DNA of 42,017 nt, taken from assembly GCA_019240835.1 (NCBI GenBank), contig JAFAXQ010000173.1:1-42017 (forward strand). Direction: 5' to 3'. Position numbers and translations under genes: made by a program. Within the stretch, counting starts at the first letter, position 1; every line of letters begins with the position of its first letter. This stretch comes from Ktedonobacteraceae bacterium (GTDB lineage: Bacteria > Chloroflexota > Ktedonobacteria > Ktedonobacterales > Ktedonobacteraceae). The notes under the pieces were generated by a model that was given only the letters and a program-made list of their open reading frames with translations, ran no database searches and was not told where the DNA came from. Shown here piece after piece: positions 25,167-33,325 of this stretch.

Positions 25167-26729
25167 CTAATTCCAACCAATTGCATCAACGTAGACATCG
25201 CTTGGAGTACCAACGCCACTAGTGCAGTTGAACTGGATACCGATTTGGCGAGGCTGTGTCACGCTCGAGGCAATGCTATACGTTAAGCGGTTCCACGTAC
25301 CGGGGGCCAGCGTTACCATCGTGTCCGAGTGCCACTGGTAGTCATTATTCACCACAAACAGCCTAGCGCTGAGCGTGACCGCATTACTCTGCGAGTAGAC
25401 ATAAGCAGCAATAGTCTGACCAGACTTCGGATAAGAAGACAGACCCAGCAAGTCAAGCGAGATGTAAGGGAAATCAGCGCTACTGCTGTTATGCAAAGCG
25501 ACATGCAGTGAATGTGTCCCATCCACAGCAACGGTAGTGCTATTCTGCATAGCAGCGACACCGTGTCCGCTCCATCCATCGGTCGCTCCATCTTCAAACG
25601 AAATCATAATTGGCCCGTCTGCTGTGAGTCCTGCGCTCGTGGCGTGAGAGGTCGGCGTCGCTGCCGTCGTTGAGAGAGCCGCAGGTACCTGTTTGTCAAC
25701 GATCATGTGCTGGTACTGACCTGCAAAGGTGCTGCCCTGGACCGTAAGCGTATCGTCAGTAGTGATAAGGGGCATAATAGGGTGCGTACACGAGTACTGC
25801 ATCGAGGCAAAAACGCGATTTGCAGCGAGTGTCTGCAAAGCTATTGTCGTCCAAGTGCGCATAAAAGCACTATTATTGTTCTTGCCATCATTGGGCACGG
25901 CATCAGGCGCGTAGTTCCACTCGGTAATCATAATCGGCAGTTCTGTATCAATAGTGCTGATCATCAGCGCCCGAGCGTCTTGAACATCACTCGTCCAGTG
26001 TGCAAGATTAGCAATGCATACATCGGGCGCTTGTGCATCACCGCAGCTATACTCATGCCAACTGACCGCATCGGGCCGTGGGTTGGCGTTCTGCAAAAAT
26101 GTACTAAGATAGTAATGGTCATAGTGGAAATTGACAGGGCCGACGAAGTGACCGTTTAGAGCAAGGCGTTTGAGTTGCGGAACAACAGCATTCCATAGTG
26201 CTAGATAATGGTCCACTGCAACACCTTGCAAATCATTTTCATTGCCAAACTCATAATAGACGAGATCCTTGCCAAAAATGCTGTTCATATCGCGTACTAC
26301 CAACATATCGCTGGCGAGTGGATTGTGAAAAGTTGCCCCATGCAGAATAACAAGAGGGAGAGCGCCAAGGCTCTTGATCGTCTGAGCTGCCTGAATGTTT
26401 ACAGCCTCCGGCACTTCATCACGTATAGGTATGCGGATAATGTGGGTATGTATTTGTTGCAGCAGCGTACGAGTGGTAGCAGAGGTAAGCACCTGGTCAT
26501 TGCCATTATACAGGCTTAGATTGGTACCAAAAAGCAGCGGCGAAACCTGCGCATTGTTCGACGTTGCTGTTGGTGTGTAACTAGTAATGATGTTCAGATC
26601 TTTGTGGCCTCCTCTACCCATAAGCACCCACACACCGCTCCCGATGAGCAAGCCTATTAGTAGTACCACACAAAGCAGCGCAATTGGAAAGGGAATGCGA
26701 CTCAAGATTTTCCTGGCATGCGGTATCAT
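25167..26729 (-). CDS. Membrane-anchored glycoside-hydrolase-like protein with C-terminal carbohydrate-binding-type domain
   Basis: One N-terminal membrane helix (ALLCVVLLIGLLIGSGVWVL) is followed by a Thr/Ser-rich linker and a TIM-barrel-like domain of about 300 residues. LFGTNLSLYNG is a typical entry strand. The Asn-Glu pair in EFGNENDLQG fits the clan GH-A acid/base, and Glu in MITEWNYAP the nucleophile. The last ~150 residues (ISFEDGATDGWSGHGVAAM to the end) resemble a beta-sandwich carbohydrate-binding module. It probably acts outside the membrane on a polysaccharide; the exact GH family is not identified. The start is uncertain: ATG 26729 has GAGGTGG about 14 nt upstream, and GTG 26747 would add six residues. 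Confidence 0.72.
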   Translation of the reverse strand: MIPHARKILSRIPFPIALLCVVLLIGLLIGSGVWVLMGRGGHKDLNIITSYTPTATSNNAQVSPLLFGTNLSLYNGNDQVLTSATTRTLLQQIHTHIIRIPIRDEVPEAVNIQAAQTIKSLGALPLVILHGATFHNPLASDMLVVRDMNSIFGKDLVYYEFGNENDLQGVAVDHYLALWNAVVPQLKRLALNGHFVGPVNFHYDHYYLSTFLQNANPRPDAVSWHEYSCGDAQAPDVCIANLAHWTSDVQDARALMISTIDTELPIMITEWNYAPDAVPNDGKNNNSAFMRTWTTIALQTLAANRVFASMQYSCTHPIMPLITTDDTLTVQGSTFAGQYQHMIVDKQVPAALSTTAATPTSHATSAGLTADGPIMISFEDGATDGWSGHGVAAMQNSTTVAVDGTHSLHVALHNSSSADFPYISLDLLGLSSYPKSGQTIAAYVYSQSNAVTLSARLFVVNNDYQWHSDTMVTLAPGTWNRLTYSIASSVTQPRQIGIQFNCTSGVGTPSDVYVDAIGWN

Positions 26730-26944
26730 ACAGTAACGTGCTACCACCTCAAATTTTTACTTCTACACGAATCTACCACCTTTTCCCCTATTAAGCTATA
26801 TTTTCGCATCTCATATGGTACCTTTTGGTCGAGCTTCAGGATGTTCTCAGGCTTTGGAGCGACTCCCGTTGACCTAACAACATACGGCAACCTTAGTTGC
26901 GGCGCTGCCGTCGAACGTCTCCTGAACTATCAGCGGGTGTCTGA

Positions 26945-26953
26945 TGTTATAAT
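26945..26953 (+). promoter_or_regulatory. Extended -10 promoter at a leaderless start
   Basis: TGTTATAAT is a TGn extension plus a perfect TATAAT. The predicted transcription start, 7 nt downstream, coincides with the A of the ATG at 26960. No -35 match better than 3 of 6 was found. Confidence 0.6.
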
Positions 26954-26959
26954 ATAGAT

Positions 26960-27592
26960 ATGTTCCAACCATACATAAAATGGCCACCACTCTCATCCGC
27001 CGCGAAAGTAGTGATAGCCCTAGCCATCATCGCCGTTCTCGTCGTACTCGCTTTCTTTGCGCCACCCGAAGGGGAGTCAAATAACGTCACGGGAGATCTG
27101 GAAACAAGCCCCACTGTATCAATAACCAATCTCATCAGTACCTTGGAGGTTAACCGTGCTATCGACTTTCAGGGCGTACACATAACAATTACGCAAGCCA
27201 TGCAGGCGACGAAGTTTTCAAATGATCGCAAGCCCATAGGGACATACACCATCCGCGTTCTACTACAAACGCAGAACAACGGACAAAAACCAATTGGTAT
27301 CAGTTATGATGCCCTCGTGCGACTCGTCCTTCCCAATGGGCAGGAGGTAAAACCAAAGTATATCTCGGTGAAGCCTGTATTACTGCCAAATGTGGCCCAA
27401 AGCGGCTTCTTTGATTTCCCCACCTCTACAGCGTTGCCCCTCTCATCTCTGCAACTGCGCTTCGGCAGCCATACGATGGTGGCTTTTAGTAAAAACGAGC
27501 AGAGGAGTCAGATAATTACCCAAGCGCTTCCTTTCCCACCTCTGCCGACTCGACGGGAGCCCTTGCCACATCATAGTCACTTGGCGAAGTGA
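26960..27592 (+). CDS. Single-pass membrane protein, unknown extracytoplasmic domain
   Basis: Residues about 14-35 form one membrane helix (VVIALAIIAVLVVLAFFAPP). The rest (about 175 residues) is predicted to be a beta-sandwich on the outside: ISTLEVNRAIDFQGVHITIT, VLLQTQNNGQKPIGISYDAL and GFFDFP are reminiscent of DUF4352-like immunoglobulin-type domains, but this is a loose resemblance. There is no Shine-Dalgarno, and the -10 box ends 6 nt before the ATG, implying a leaderless mRNA. The last 77 bp overlap the 3' end of the convergent symporter gene. Confidence 0.65.
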   Translation: MFQPYIKWPPLSSAAKVVIALAIIAVLVVLAFFAPPEGESNNVTGDLETSPTVSITNLISTLEVNRAIDFQGVHITITQAMQATKFSNDRKPIGTYTIRVLLQTQNNGQKPIGISYDALVRLVLPNGQEVKPKYISVKPVLLPNVAQSGFFDFPTSTALPLSSLQLRFGSHTMVAFSKNEQRSQIITQALPFPPLPTRREPLPHHSHLAK

Positions 27593-29156
27593 GATCCCTT
27601 CCGCGCTTAGCTCCAATTGCTTCAAAGAGTGGAGTAAGCACTATGGCCAGCGCGACATTGAGAATCAGGGCGACTATGGCGGCATACAGAGAAATAGTTG
27701 TGCCACCAATTGGCAAACTATAGATGACGACTACGGCCTTAGCAGTTCCCGTCAGAAATCCTGAGAGAGCCATCAGTGTACCAGCAAGCATTCCCACCAG
27801 CCAGCCTGTGAGCATGGCCCAACGGTTGAACCAATTGGTGTAGAGACCGAGGAAGACAGGCACCAGCGTTTGCAATATCCAGATGCCGCCTAGGAGTTGG
27901 AAGTCAATCACGTTCTTTGCTGGCACGTACACGATGAAGAGCAGCGCTCCGAATTTCAGCACGAACGAAGCGATCTTCGCCACCTGTGACTCCTGGCGGT
28001 CGGAGGCTGCCCTATTGAAGTACTCCTTGTAGATATTTCTGGTAAACAGGTTTGCGGCGGCAATAGACATAACCGCAGCCGGAACCAGCGCACCAATAGA
28101 GATGGCCGCGAACGCGAAGCCCGCAAACCAAGAGGGAAACACGGCATTAATCAGGGCTGGCACGGCTCCATTGTTAGCAAAGACAGCAGGTGCAAGTGGC
28201 TTCACGTTGAGCGCGATTGCCATATAGCCGAGCAGCGCGAGCAAGCCAAGCATCAGCGAATAGATGGGTAGCAATGCGGTATTGCGCTTGACGACCCGAG
28301 CACTACTGCTGCTGAGCACGCCCGTCAGCGTGTGAGGGTACAGGAACAAAGCCAGAGCGGAGCCTAGTGCCAGTGTCGCGTAAGCCGGAAACTGCTTAGG
28401 TGAGAGAATGTCGAAAAAGGTCTGTGTGGTATGGCTCGTAGCGGCAAGGTGCTGGCTGGCCACAGCTTTGGCGTGTGCAGCGGCAAAGATAGGGGCAAAG
28501 CCACCAAGCTTTATAGGAATAAAAATGATTGCGACGAACAGCACCACAAAGATCATTGTGTCCTTGACCAGGGCAATCATCGCCGGAGCACGTAAGCCGC
28601 TAGTATACGTATAGGCTGCCAGAATGATGAATGCGATGAGCAGAGGAATATCGACATTCAAACCAAGGATGGGTACTGTGAGCGGAATGCCGAGCGCTGC
28701 AATACAAATCTGGATGCCGAACATCTGCAAGGCAAGGTAGGGCATAACTGCCAGAATGCCCGTAAAGGCTACCGCCAGCGCAAGCGCATTACTGCCAAAG
28801 CGATCTTTCACAAAGTCAGCAGCAGTGACATAACCCCGCTGTTTACACACCGCCCAAAACTTCGGCAACAACACGAAGGCCAAAGGATAGATAAGAATGG
28901 TATAAGGAACAGCGAACCAGCCACTAAGCACGCCGACAGCGAACATAGCACCAGGAACAGCAATAAAGGTGTATGCCGTGTACAAGTCGCCGCCAAGCAA
29001 GAACCAAGTAACAACCGTGCCGAAGCGACGACCAGCAAGCCCCCACTCGTGAATGAGGTCAAGATCACCACGACGCCAACGGGCTGCAACGAAACCAAGG
29101 ACCGTCACGAGCAGGAAAAAGAAGATAAAAACGGCTAATGCATCCCAATGAAACAT
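27516..29156 (-). CDS. Sodium:solute symporter family protein (MctP-like)
   Basis: This 546-residue integral membrane protein has about 13 helices. The SSS family pattern is present: an N-terminal helix, then EWGLAGRRFGTVVTWFLLGGDLYTAYTF, and the conserved ALVPAAVMSIAAANLFTRNIYKEYF region. Within the family it is closest by eye to monocarboxylate/organic-acid transporters. It should use the Na+ gradient; the substrate is not readable. The DUF3311 protein encoded 75 bp upstream is a usual partner in one operon. The C-terminal coding region overlaps the opposing gene by 77 bp. Confidence 0.9.
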   Translation of the reverse strand: MFHWDALAVFIFFFLLVTVLGFVAARWRRGDLDLIHEWGLAGRRFGTVVTWFLLGGDLYTAYTFIAVPGAMFAVGVLSGWFAVPYTILIYPLAFVLLPKFWAVCKQRGYVTAADFVKDRFGSNALALAVAFTGILAVMPYLALQMFGIQICIAALGIPLTVPILGLNVDIPLLIAFIILAAYTYTSGLRAPAMIALVKDTMIFVVLFVAIIFIPIKLGGFAPIFAAAHAKAVASQHLAATSHTTQTFFDILSPKQFPAYATLALGSALALFLYPHTLTGVLSSSSARVVKRNTALLPIYSLMLGLLALLGYMAIALNVKPLAPAVFANNGAVPALINAVFPSWFAGFAFAAISIGALVPAAVMSIAAANLFTRNIYKEYFNRAASDRQESQVAKIASFVLKFGALLFIVYVPAKNVIDFQLLGGIWILQTLVPVFLGLYTNWFNRWAMLTGWLVGMLAGTLMALSGFLTGTAKAVVVIYSLPIGGTTISLYAAIVALILNVALAIVLTPLFEAIGAKRGRDLTSPSDYDVARAPVESAEVGKEALG

Positions 29157-29231
29157 CAGTGTATCTCCCTTATTCGATACGCTGCCGAACCACAGACGAC
29201 ATTTTTCTCATATGCCAAGACGCACTCTAGC

Positions 29232-29432
29232 CTAGACTCCGCTGAAGTAGACTACAGCAGTAATAATTGCAGTGATAATAATCCACAACAACTGGAACCA
29301 ATAGAAAAAAGGAATACCTATAAGCCTCGGCTCCTGAAAATTATAAAAAGGAGGCCAGAGCAGCACGATAAAAGGGAGGGCAAGCAGCAATAGGAGCCAA
29401 GAGCGACCTTTTAGCGGAGGACGGATAATCAT
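29232..29432 (-). CDS. DUF3311-family small membrane protein
   Basis: A 66-residue protein with two hydrophobic helices (WLLLLLALPFIVLLWPP and FYWFQLLWIIITAIITAVVYF) and the family's F..P.L.G.PFFYWFQ pattern between them. DUF3311 proteins are commonly encoded directly upstream of SSS symporters and are presumed accessory subunits. AAGGAG lies about 8 nt before the ATG. No promoter was identified for the pair. Confidence 0.85.
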   Translation of the reverse strand: MIIRPPLKGRSWLLLLLALPFIVLLWPPFYNFQEPRLIGIPFFYWFQLLWIIITAIITAVVYFSGV

Positions 29433-29588
29433 AACACTCTCCTTGTAATTAGTAGTGTAAAAAAACTGACATCTGCTACGGTGTGAGCAAAAGGATGACA
29501 GCTTTTTTGTACTTCAACGGTATTTTACATGAGCCGTCAACCTCCGACATGTCGCCCCCATAGTTTCTTAACAATGTGCGCGGGAAGT

Positions 29589-29610
29589 CCCTCCCCGTTG
29601 CAGGGGAGGG
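29589..29610. terminator. GC hairpin downstream of the sigma factor gene
   Basis: CCCTCCCC (29589-29596) and GGGGAGGG (29603-29610) are perfect arms around a 6-nt loop, about 70 nt beyond the sigma-factor stop on the minus strand. No T-tract follows. Confidence 0.35.
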
Positions 29611-29681
29611 CAGTCACGTAAATACACACATCATACCCATTCTGTGTCATGTCTGCACCACACACTGCACGGGGTGATTCA

Positions 29682-30542
29682 TCACGCTCCGACGTAGCGT
29701 CGTAGGTTTTGTAGTGCTTTGGCTTCTATCTGGCGGATGCGCTCTGCTGTGACCTGAAAGTGAGTGCCTAGTTCTTCTAAAGTGTGAGCATAGCCATCGT
29801 GAAGGCCATAGCGTAGTTCGATTACCTGGCGCTCGCGCTGTGCAAGAGTTTCTAATGCATGCGAGAGTTTTTCGTGCAAGATTGGCTGTGTGACTACATG
29901 AGTGGAGGGATTGAGACGGGTGTCCTCCAGTATATCGACCAAGTATTGCTCTTCGTCATTGACGAGGGGTGCATCAAGGGAGACAGGACCTTCGGTCATA
30001 GCTTGCAATTCAATCACACGCTCTCTGCTCACATTGAGCACCTGAGCGATTTCCTCTAGTAGAGGCTCTCTTCCTAATTGCTGGTGGATTTGATGCGTAA
30101 CACGCTGCATTTTGTGAATAACATCCATAACATGCGTTGGAATATGAATGCTGCAACCTTGTGCTGCTATTGCACGATTGAGCGCCTGGCGAATCCACCA
30201 GACGGCGTAGGTGCTAAAGCGTAGGCCGCGCTGGGGATCAAATTTCCATGCAGCCTGCATCAGCCCAAGATTTCCCTCTTGCACTAAATCTGGCAGAGAG
30301 ACACCATTGTTGCTGTACTTTTTGGCAATCTTGACGACGAGACGGAGATTCGCCTCTACCAGGCATTGGTACGCCTGAGCATCTCCGTGGGCAATACGGT
30401 GTGCTATCTCTAGCTCCTGCTCGGCTGTTAAAAGTGCGTAGCGCCCGATTTCGCCTAGATAGTGTTGAAAGTCACTGGCTACTTCAACTTCATCCTTGCA
30501 GTGTTGATAATCATTACCATTGTGGTGCCATCTTTTTGTCAT
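29682..30542 (-). CDS. Group 2 sigma-70 family RNA polymerase sigma factor
   Basis: The 286-residue protein contains regions 1.2, 2, 3 and 4 but no 1.1. Region 1.2 reads [19 protein letters not shown]. Region 2 has [12 protein letters not shown], the signature [19 protein letters not shown] and the -10 recognition part [17 protein letters not shown]. Region 4 has the [23 protein letters not shown]. Strong conservation of regions 2.4 and 4.2 suggests it recognises -35/-10 promoters like the housekeeping factor. It ranks as a non-essential, stress- or stage-specific sigma. AGGAG lies 6 nt before the ATG. A sigma-54-like site and an overlapping sigma-70-like site lie upstream. Confidence 0.93.
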   Translation of the reverse strand: MTKRWHHNGNDYQHCKDEVEVASDFQHYLGEIGRYALLTAEQELEIAHRIAHGDAQAYQCLVEANLRLVVKIAKKYSNNGVSLPDLVQEGNLGLMQAAWKFDPQRGLRFSTYAVWWIRQALNRAIAAQGCSIHIPTHVMDVIHKMQRVTHQIHQQLGREPLLEEIAQVLNVSRERVIELQAMTEGPVSLDAPLVNDEEQYLVDILEDTRLNPSTHVVTQPILHEKLSHALETLAQRERQVIELRYGLHDGYAHTLEELGTHFQVTAERIRQIEAKALQNLRRYVGA

Positions 30543-30935
30543 GCTGTTCTCCTAATCTAGTAACAGGGGAACGCCCGTGTTCTCTCCTACACCCTCTTCC
30601 ATACGTCACAGGCGTAGTAACCCGAAGATTTTTTAGGCTTCTGCCCCCTATTTATGAGTTGTTGCAAGAATCGTGCCAATATGCGGCTGGGAGATGTAAG
30701 CAATTTTTGAGCGTGATTTGGGGGTTTTGGGCTGGTAGAGGAGGCGTTAATGGTACAAATTTTCCCAAATCGTGGGTTTTTCACAGTTGTTTATTACCCG
30801 AGTGGCTCACATTTCTGATGCTATTGTATCTTTCAGGTTTTTGTCAGAAGCCAGATAATATAGTTTCTGTATAGGGTTCACGGGGGCGGGTACGAATAGA
30901 CCAAAAGAAGATTTTGTAGGAAGGTTTTTTTAAAC
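30543..30935. other. Divergent intergenic region between sigma factor and beta-propeller genes
   Basis: This 393-bp stretch holds no gene. It contains the sigma-54-like element at 30663-30679. A weak extended -10 (TGC-TATTGT, 30819-30827) may serve the rightward gene, whose AGGAAGG lies about 13 nt before its ATG. The middle is T/G-rich without repeats. Confidence 0.5.
30663..30679 (-). promoter_or_regulatory. Sigma-54 consensus match, with overlapping sigma-70 candidate
   Basis: The minus-strand sequence TTGGCACGATTCTTGCA fits the sigma-54 consensus YTGGCACGRNNNTTGCW at every defined position. The start would be near 30652, about 110 nt before the sigma-factor ATG. The same bases can be read as a sigma-70 promoter: TTGGCA (30679-30674), 17 bp, then CATAAA (4 of 6). 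RpoN is not seen in the window, so which reading holds is open. Confidence 0.45.
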
Positions 30936-32684
30936 ATGCTTCATAGACGAGTAATACAGGGCGGGGTGCTGGTGCTGTTGTTCGCCAGCATCCTGCTTGC
31001 TCTCGACATCTTTAACCACGAACAGACGACCTATGCTACCGGGAGTGTGAGTGCGACAGACACTTACACCCCTGGCGGTGCTGATCCTTGGGGGACAGCT
31101 TTTGATAGTAAGGGGCAGGTCTGGGTAGCAATGCCTGGCTGTGATCCATCTCCGCAGTGTAGTACTAGCAGCGGCCCAGGTAAGCTAGCCGTCTTTGATC
31201 CTAGCTCCCAAGGTTGGGTAGGTACGTACTCGTTACCTTCTGGCTATGCACAACCTCTCTTCCTGGCCTTTAATAAACAGGGCCAATTGTGGTTTCCCAT
31301 GCCTATGGCAAATGCTCTTGGCATGTTTGATCCCAGCAGTCAGTCGTTTCAGGAGTGGACGCTTCCAAACTCAGGCGTAGGCCCGTGGGATGTAGCTATT
31401 GACTCAAAAGGTCTTATCTGGTTCACTGAACACTACAGTAACAAGATTGGCTACTTCGACTCGAGCAGTCACAACTTCTATGAGATTGCCACTCCTTCCA
31501 GTGCTAGTCAGCCATATGGTATTACCATTGACAGCTCTAATAATGTGTGGTTCACGGAAAATAATTCATCAGTAGCTCTTATTGGTGAGTACACCGCGCA
31601 GGGCAACTTGGTGGAGTATAAGATACGCAATGGCTCTACGTCTGGTCTCACACCTCACTTGATAACCGTCGATGGCAATGGCAATATCTGGTGGTCTGAA
31701 GGATGGGTTGGGATGATCGGTGAATTGAATGTGAGCGCCGCTGTAGCTGGCACAAACACTGGTGTCACGGAATATGCCTACAAGCCACCTTGTAGTACAT
31801 GTGGGAGTCATACTTCGGGTATCAGTGCTGACGGCAGCGGGCAAGTCTGGTTCGACGATTCGCTGCAGAGTGCTTATGGCTCCTTCCCCATCAGTGGCAA
31901 TGGTTCATTCTCTCTCTACAACACACCCACTCAGAACAGCCATCCTCACGATGGCTTGAATATCGATGCACAGCATCGCATCTGGTTCGATGAAGAGTTC
32001 GCCAACAAGCTCGCTCTGGCAATACAGTCAACCTCTTCTCCCTCCCCTACGCCAACAGCAACGAGCGCTCCCTCCCCCACGCCAACAGGTACAGCTACTA
32101 CTGTGCCCTCCTCCGGCAGTGCCCTGGCTCAAGATACCTTTGCTCGCCCCAATCAAAGCCTGTGGGGCAAAGCTTCTAACGGCACGAGCTGGGGTGGGGA
32201 TGCAAACACAGCGAAAGTGTTCTCAATTTCCTCAAGTGCAGGACAAGTAAGTGGAAATGGAAACAATTACAGTGCTGTCCTCGGTCCATCAACAAGCAAC
32301 GCCGATGTCCTATTTAGTGCTTCAACGAGCAAATTTCAGAATAGTAACATCGGCTCTGTGCTACGCTGGACCGATGGCAACAACTGGTACAAAGCTTACA
32401 TTGATGGTACAAACCTTGTCGTACAAAAGAAGGTGAAGGGTACTGGTACTATCCTGGCGACCACTCCCTTCGCAGCTAAGGCAGGTACTAGCTACAGTTT
32501 GCGCTTCCACATTGTTGGCTCAACCTTGTCTGCAAAGGTCTGGAGGAGTAGTAGCACAGAGCCGACAAGTTGGATGATTACTACGACGGACTCTACTTGG
32601 CAATCAGGCTATTGTGGTCTACGCATGCTTCTACAGAGCGGGACCACTGCAACATTTACCTCCTTTGTAGCGACTACTGCATAA
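30936..32684 (+). CDS. Secreted virginiamycin-B-lyase-like beta-propeller protein with C-terminal lectin-like domain
   Basis: A signal peptide (GGVLVLLFASILLALDIF, cleavage near residue 36) is followed by about 330 residues of repeated blades with the Vgb/SMP-30-like pattern G.VWF.E or G.IWF (KGLIWFTEHYSNKIGYFD, NNVWFTENN, NIWWSEGWVGMIGELN). A Pro/Thr/Ser linker (SPSPTPTATSAPSPTPTGTA) joins a C-terminal ~190-residue beta-rich domain (ALAQDTFARPNQSLWGKAS...), resembling concanavalin/LamG-type carbohydrate-binding folds. The linker suggests export and cell-surface or extracellular work. Vgb lyases linearise streptogramin B, but this family is mostly uncharacterised and antibiotic resistance should not be assumed. 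Confidence 0.75.
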   Translation: MLHRRVIQGGVLVLLFASILLALDIFNHEQTTYATGSVSATDTYTPGGADPWGTAFDSKGQVWVAMPGCDPSPQCSTSSGPGKLAVFDPSSQGWVGTYSLPSGYAQPLFLAFNKQGQLWFPMPMANALGMFDPSSQSFQEWTLPNSGVGPWDVAIDSKGLIWFTEHYSNKIGYFDSSSHNFYEIATPSSASQPYGITIDSSNNVWFTENNSSVALIGEYTAQGNLVEYKIRNGSTSGLTPHLITVDGNGNIWWSEGWVGMIGELNVSAAVAGTNTGVTEYAYKPPCSTCGSHTSGISADGSGQVWFDDSLQSAYGSFPISGNGSFSLYNTPTQNSHPHDGLNIDAQHRIWFDEEFANKLALAIQSTSSPSPTPTATSAPSPTPTGTATTVPSSGSALAQDTFARPNQSLWGKASNGTSWGGDANTAKVFSISSSAGQVSGNGNNYSAVLGPSTSNADVLFSASTSKFQNSNIGSVLRWTDGNNWYKAYIDGTNLVVQKKVKGTGTILATTPFAAKAGTSYSLRFHIVGSTLSAKVWRSSSTEPTSWMITTTDSTWQSGYCGLRMLLQSGTTATFTSFVATTA

Positions 32685-32708
32685 GCAGGCAAAGCCGTAC
32701 CTGGAGAC

Positions 32709-32733
32709 AGGGACGACCGCAAGGGTCGTCCCT
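32709..32733. repeat. Short GACCGCAAGGGTC hairpin repeat
   Basis: AGGGACGACC (32709-32718) and GGTCGTCCCT (32724-32733) pair perfectly around a 5-nt loop. The core GACCGCAAGGGTC is the same as in the 2768-2838 repeat. It lies 25 bp past the propeller-gene stop and might end that transcript. Confidence 0.65.
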
Positions 32734-32826
32734 ACTCCTATTATTAGACGTTTTCACCCCCCATGCATCAGCCAGAGCCTGGCGTGGCATAGTAGTGGTG
32801 CTCCTTTGGGGTCGCCATACGGTTGT

Positions 32827-32997
32827 CTAGCTTTCGTCGTCCTCATAAGCACTAAAAGTATGATTGCCCTCCAGGCAATAGTACTGCAAATTTCCGTCTT
32901 CGTCGGTTTCAGGGATGGCCTCATCAATGTCCGTGAGGAGAATTCCTTCTCCGTCATCCCATGAGCATGTTTGATACTTGATCTGTTCCAAGTCCAT
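32827..32997 (-). CDS. 56-residue acidic protein of unknown function
   Basis: Starting at ATG 32997 (GAGGAAAG 3 nt upstream) gives a very acidic small protein, MDLEQIKYQTCSWDDGEGIL followed by LTDIDEAIPETDEDGNLQYY and CLEGNHTFSAYEDDES. Two cysteines and several Asp/Glu are the only notable residues. The longer frame to 33087 adds 30 basic residues without a better start and is not favoured. It stands alone on the minus strand between plus-strand genes. No function is suggested. Confidence 0.5.
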   Translation of the reverse strand: MDLEQIKYQTCSWDDGEGILLTDIDEAIPETDEDGNLQYYCLEGNHTFSAYEDDES

Positions 32998-33119
32998 AGT
33001 CTTTCCTCGCTTTGCTACACCGCGTCCCATTATGGAAAAGGTCACTAAAATAGATCCCTCTTTAATAAGACGCTGCTTGTGAGTCACCCTAAAATGTCTG
33101 CTGATTCACATGTTGCTGT

Positions 33120-33155
33120 GCGACAGTTCCCTACGAAGCTGTCGAGGATTGAAAC
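33120..33155 (+). repeat. Solitary CRISPR-repeat-like sequence, copy B
   Basis: This is the best-preserved of three related units, 36 bp long, starting GCGACAGTTCCCTACGAAGC and ending GAGGATTGAAAC. CGACAG/CTGTCG form a stem, and the GATTGAAAC end is the hallmark 3' handle of many type I and III CRISPR repeats. No neighbouring copy lies within 100 bp, so there is no array and no cas gene in the window. The rest of 32998-33325 holds only the promoter at 33286. Confidence 0.6.
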
Positions 33156-33285
33156 TATTGGTAAATCTTGCGATCTTCAACTTTTATGCACTGAGGGGGT
33201 AACAAGTACTACGTTGTGCATGAGTAGTACAAGAGTGCTCATGCACACCGTAATACTTGCTAGTCTTTCTTTCTGTTGTCTGGAA

Positions 33286-33294
33286 TGGTACAAT
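33286..33294 (+). promoter_or_regulatory. Extended -10 promoter of the HEAT-repeat gene
   Basis: TGGTACAAT is TGn plus TACAAT (5 of 6). The -35 region is poor. The start near 33301 gives a 25-nt leader that includes the AAGGAGG used by the ATG at 33326. Confidence 0.5.
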
Positions 33295-33325
33295 GTCGTG
33301 CATGAGGCTATGAAGGAGGATATGC

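Noticed and set aside
30936-32684. Streptogramin resistance gene
   Set aside because: Resemblance is to the propeller fold only; the protein is secreted and carries an extra domain, so no resistance claim is justified.
33120-33155. A CRISPR array
   Set aside because: Only single repeat-like units are present, separated by kilobases; no second repeat at 60-80 bp and no cas gene.
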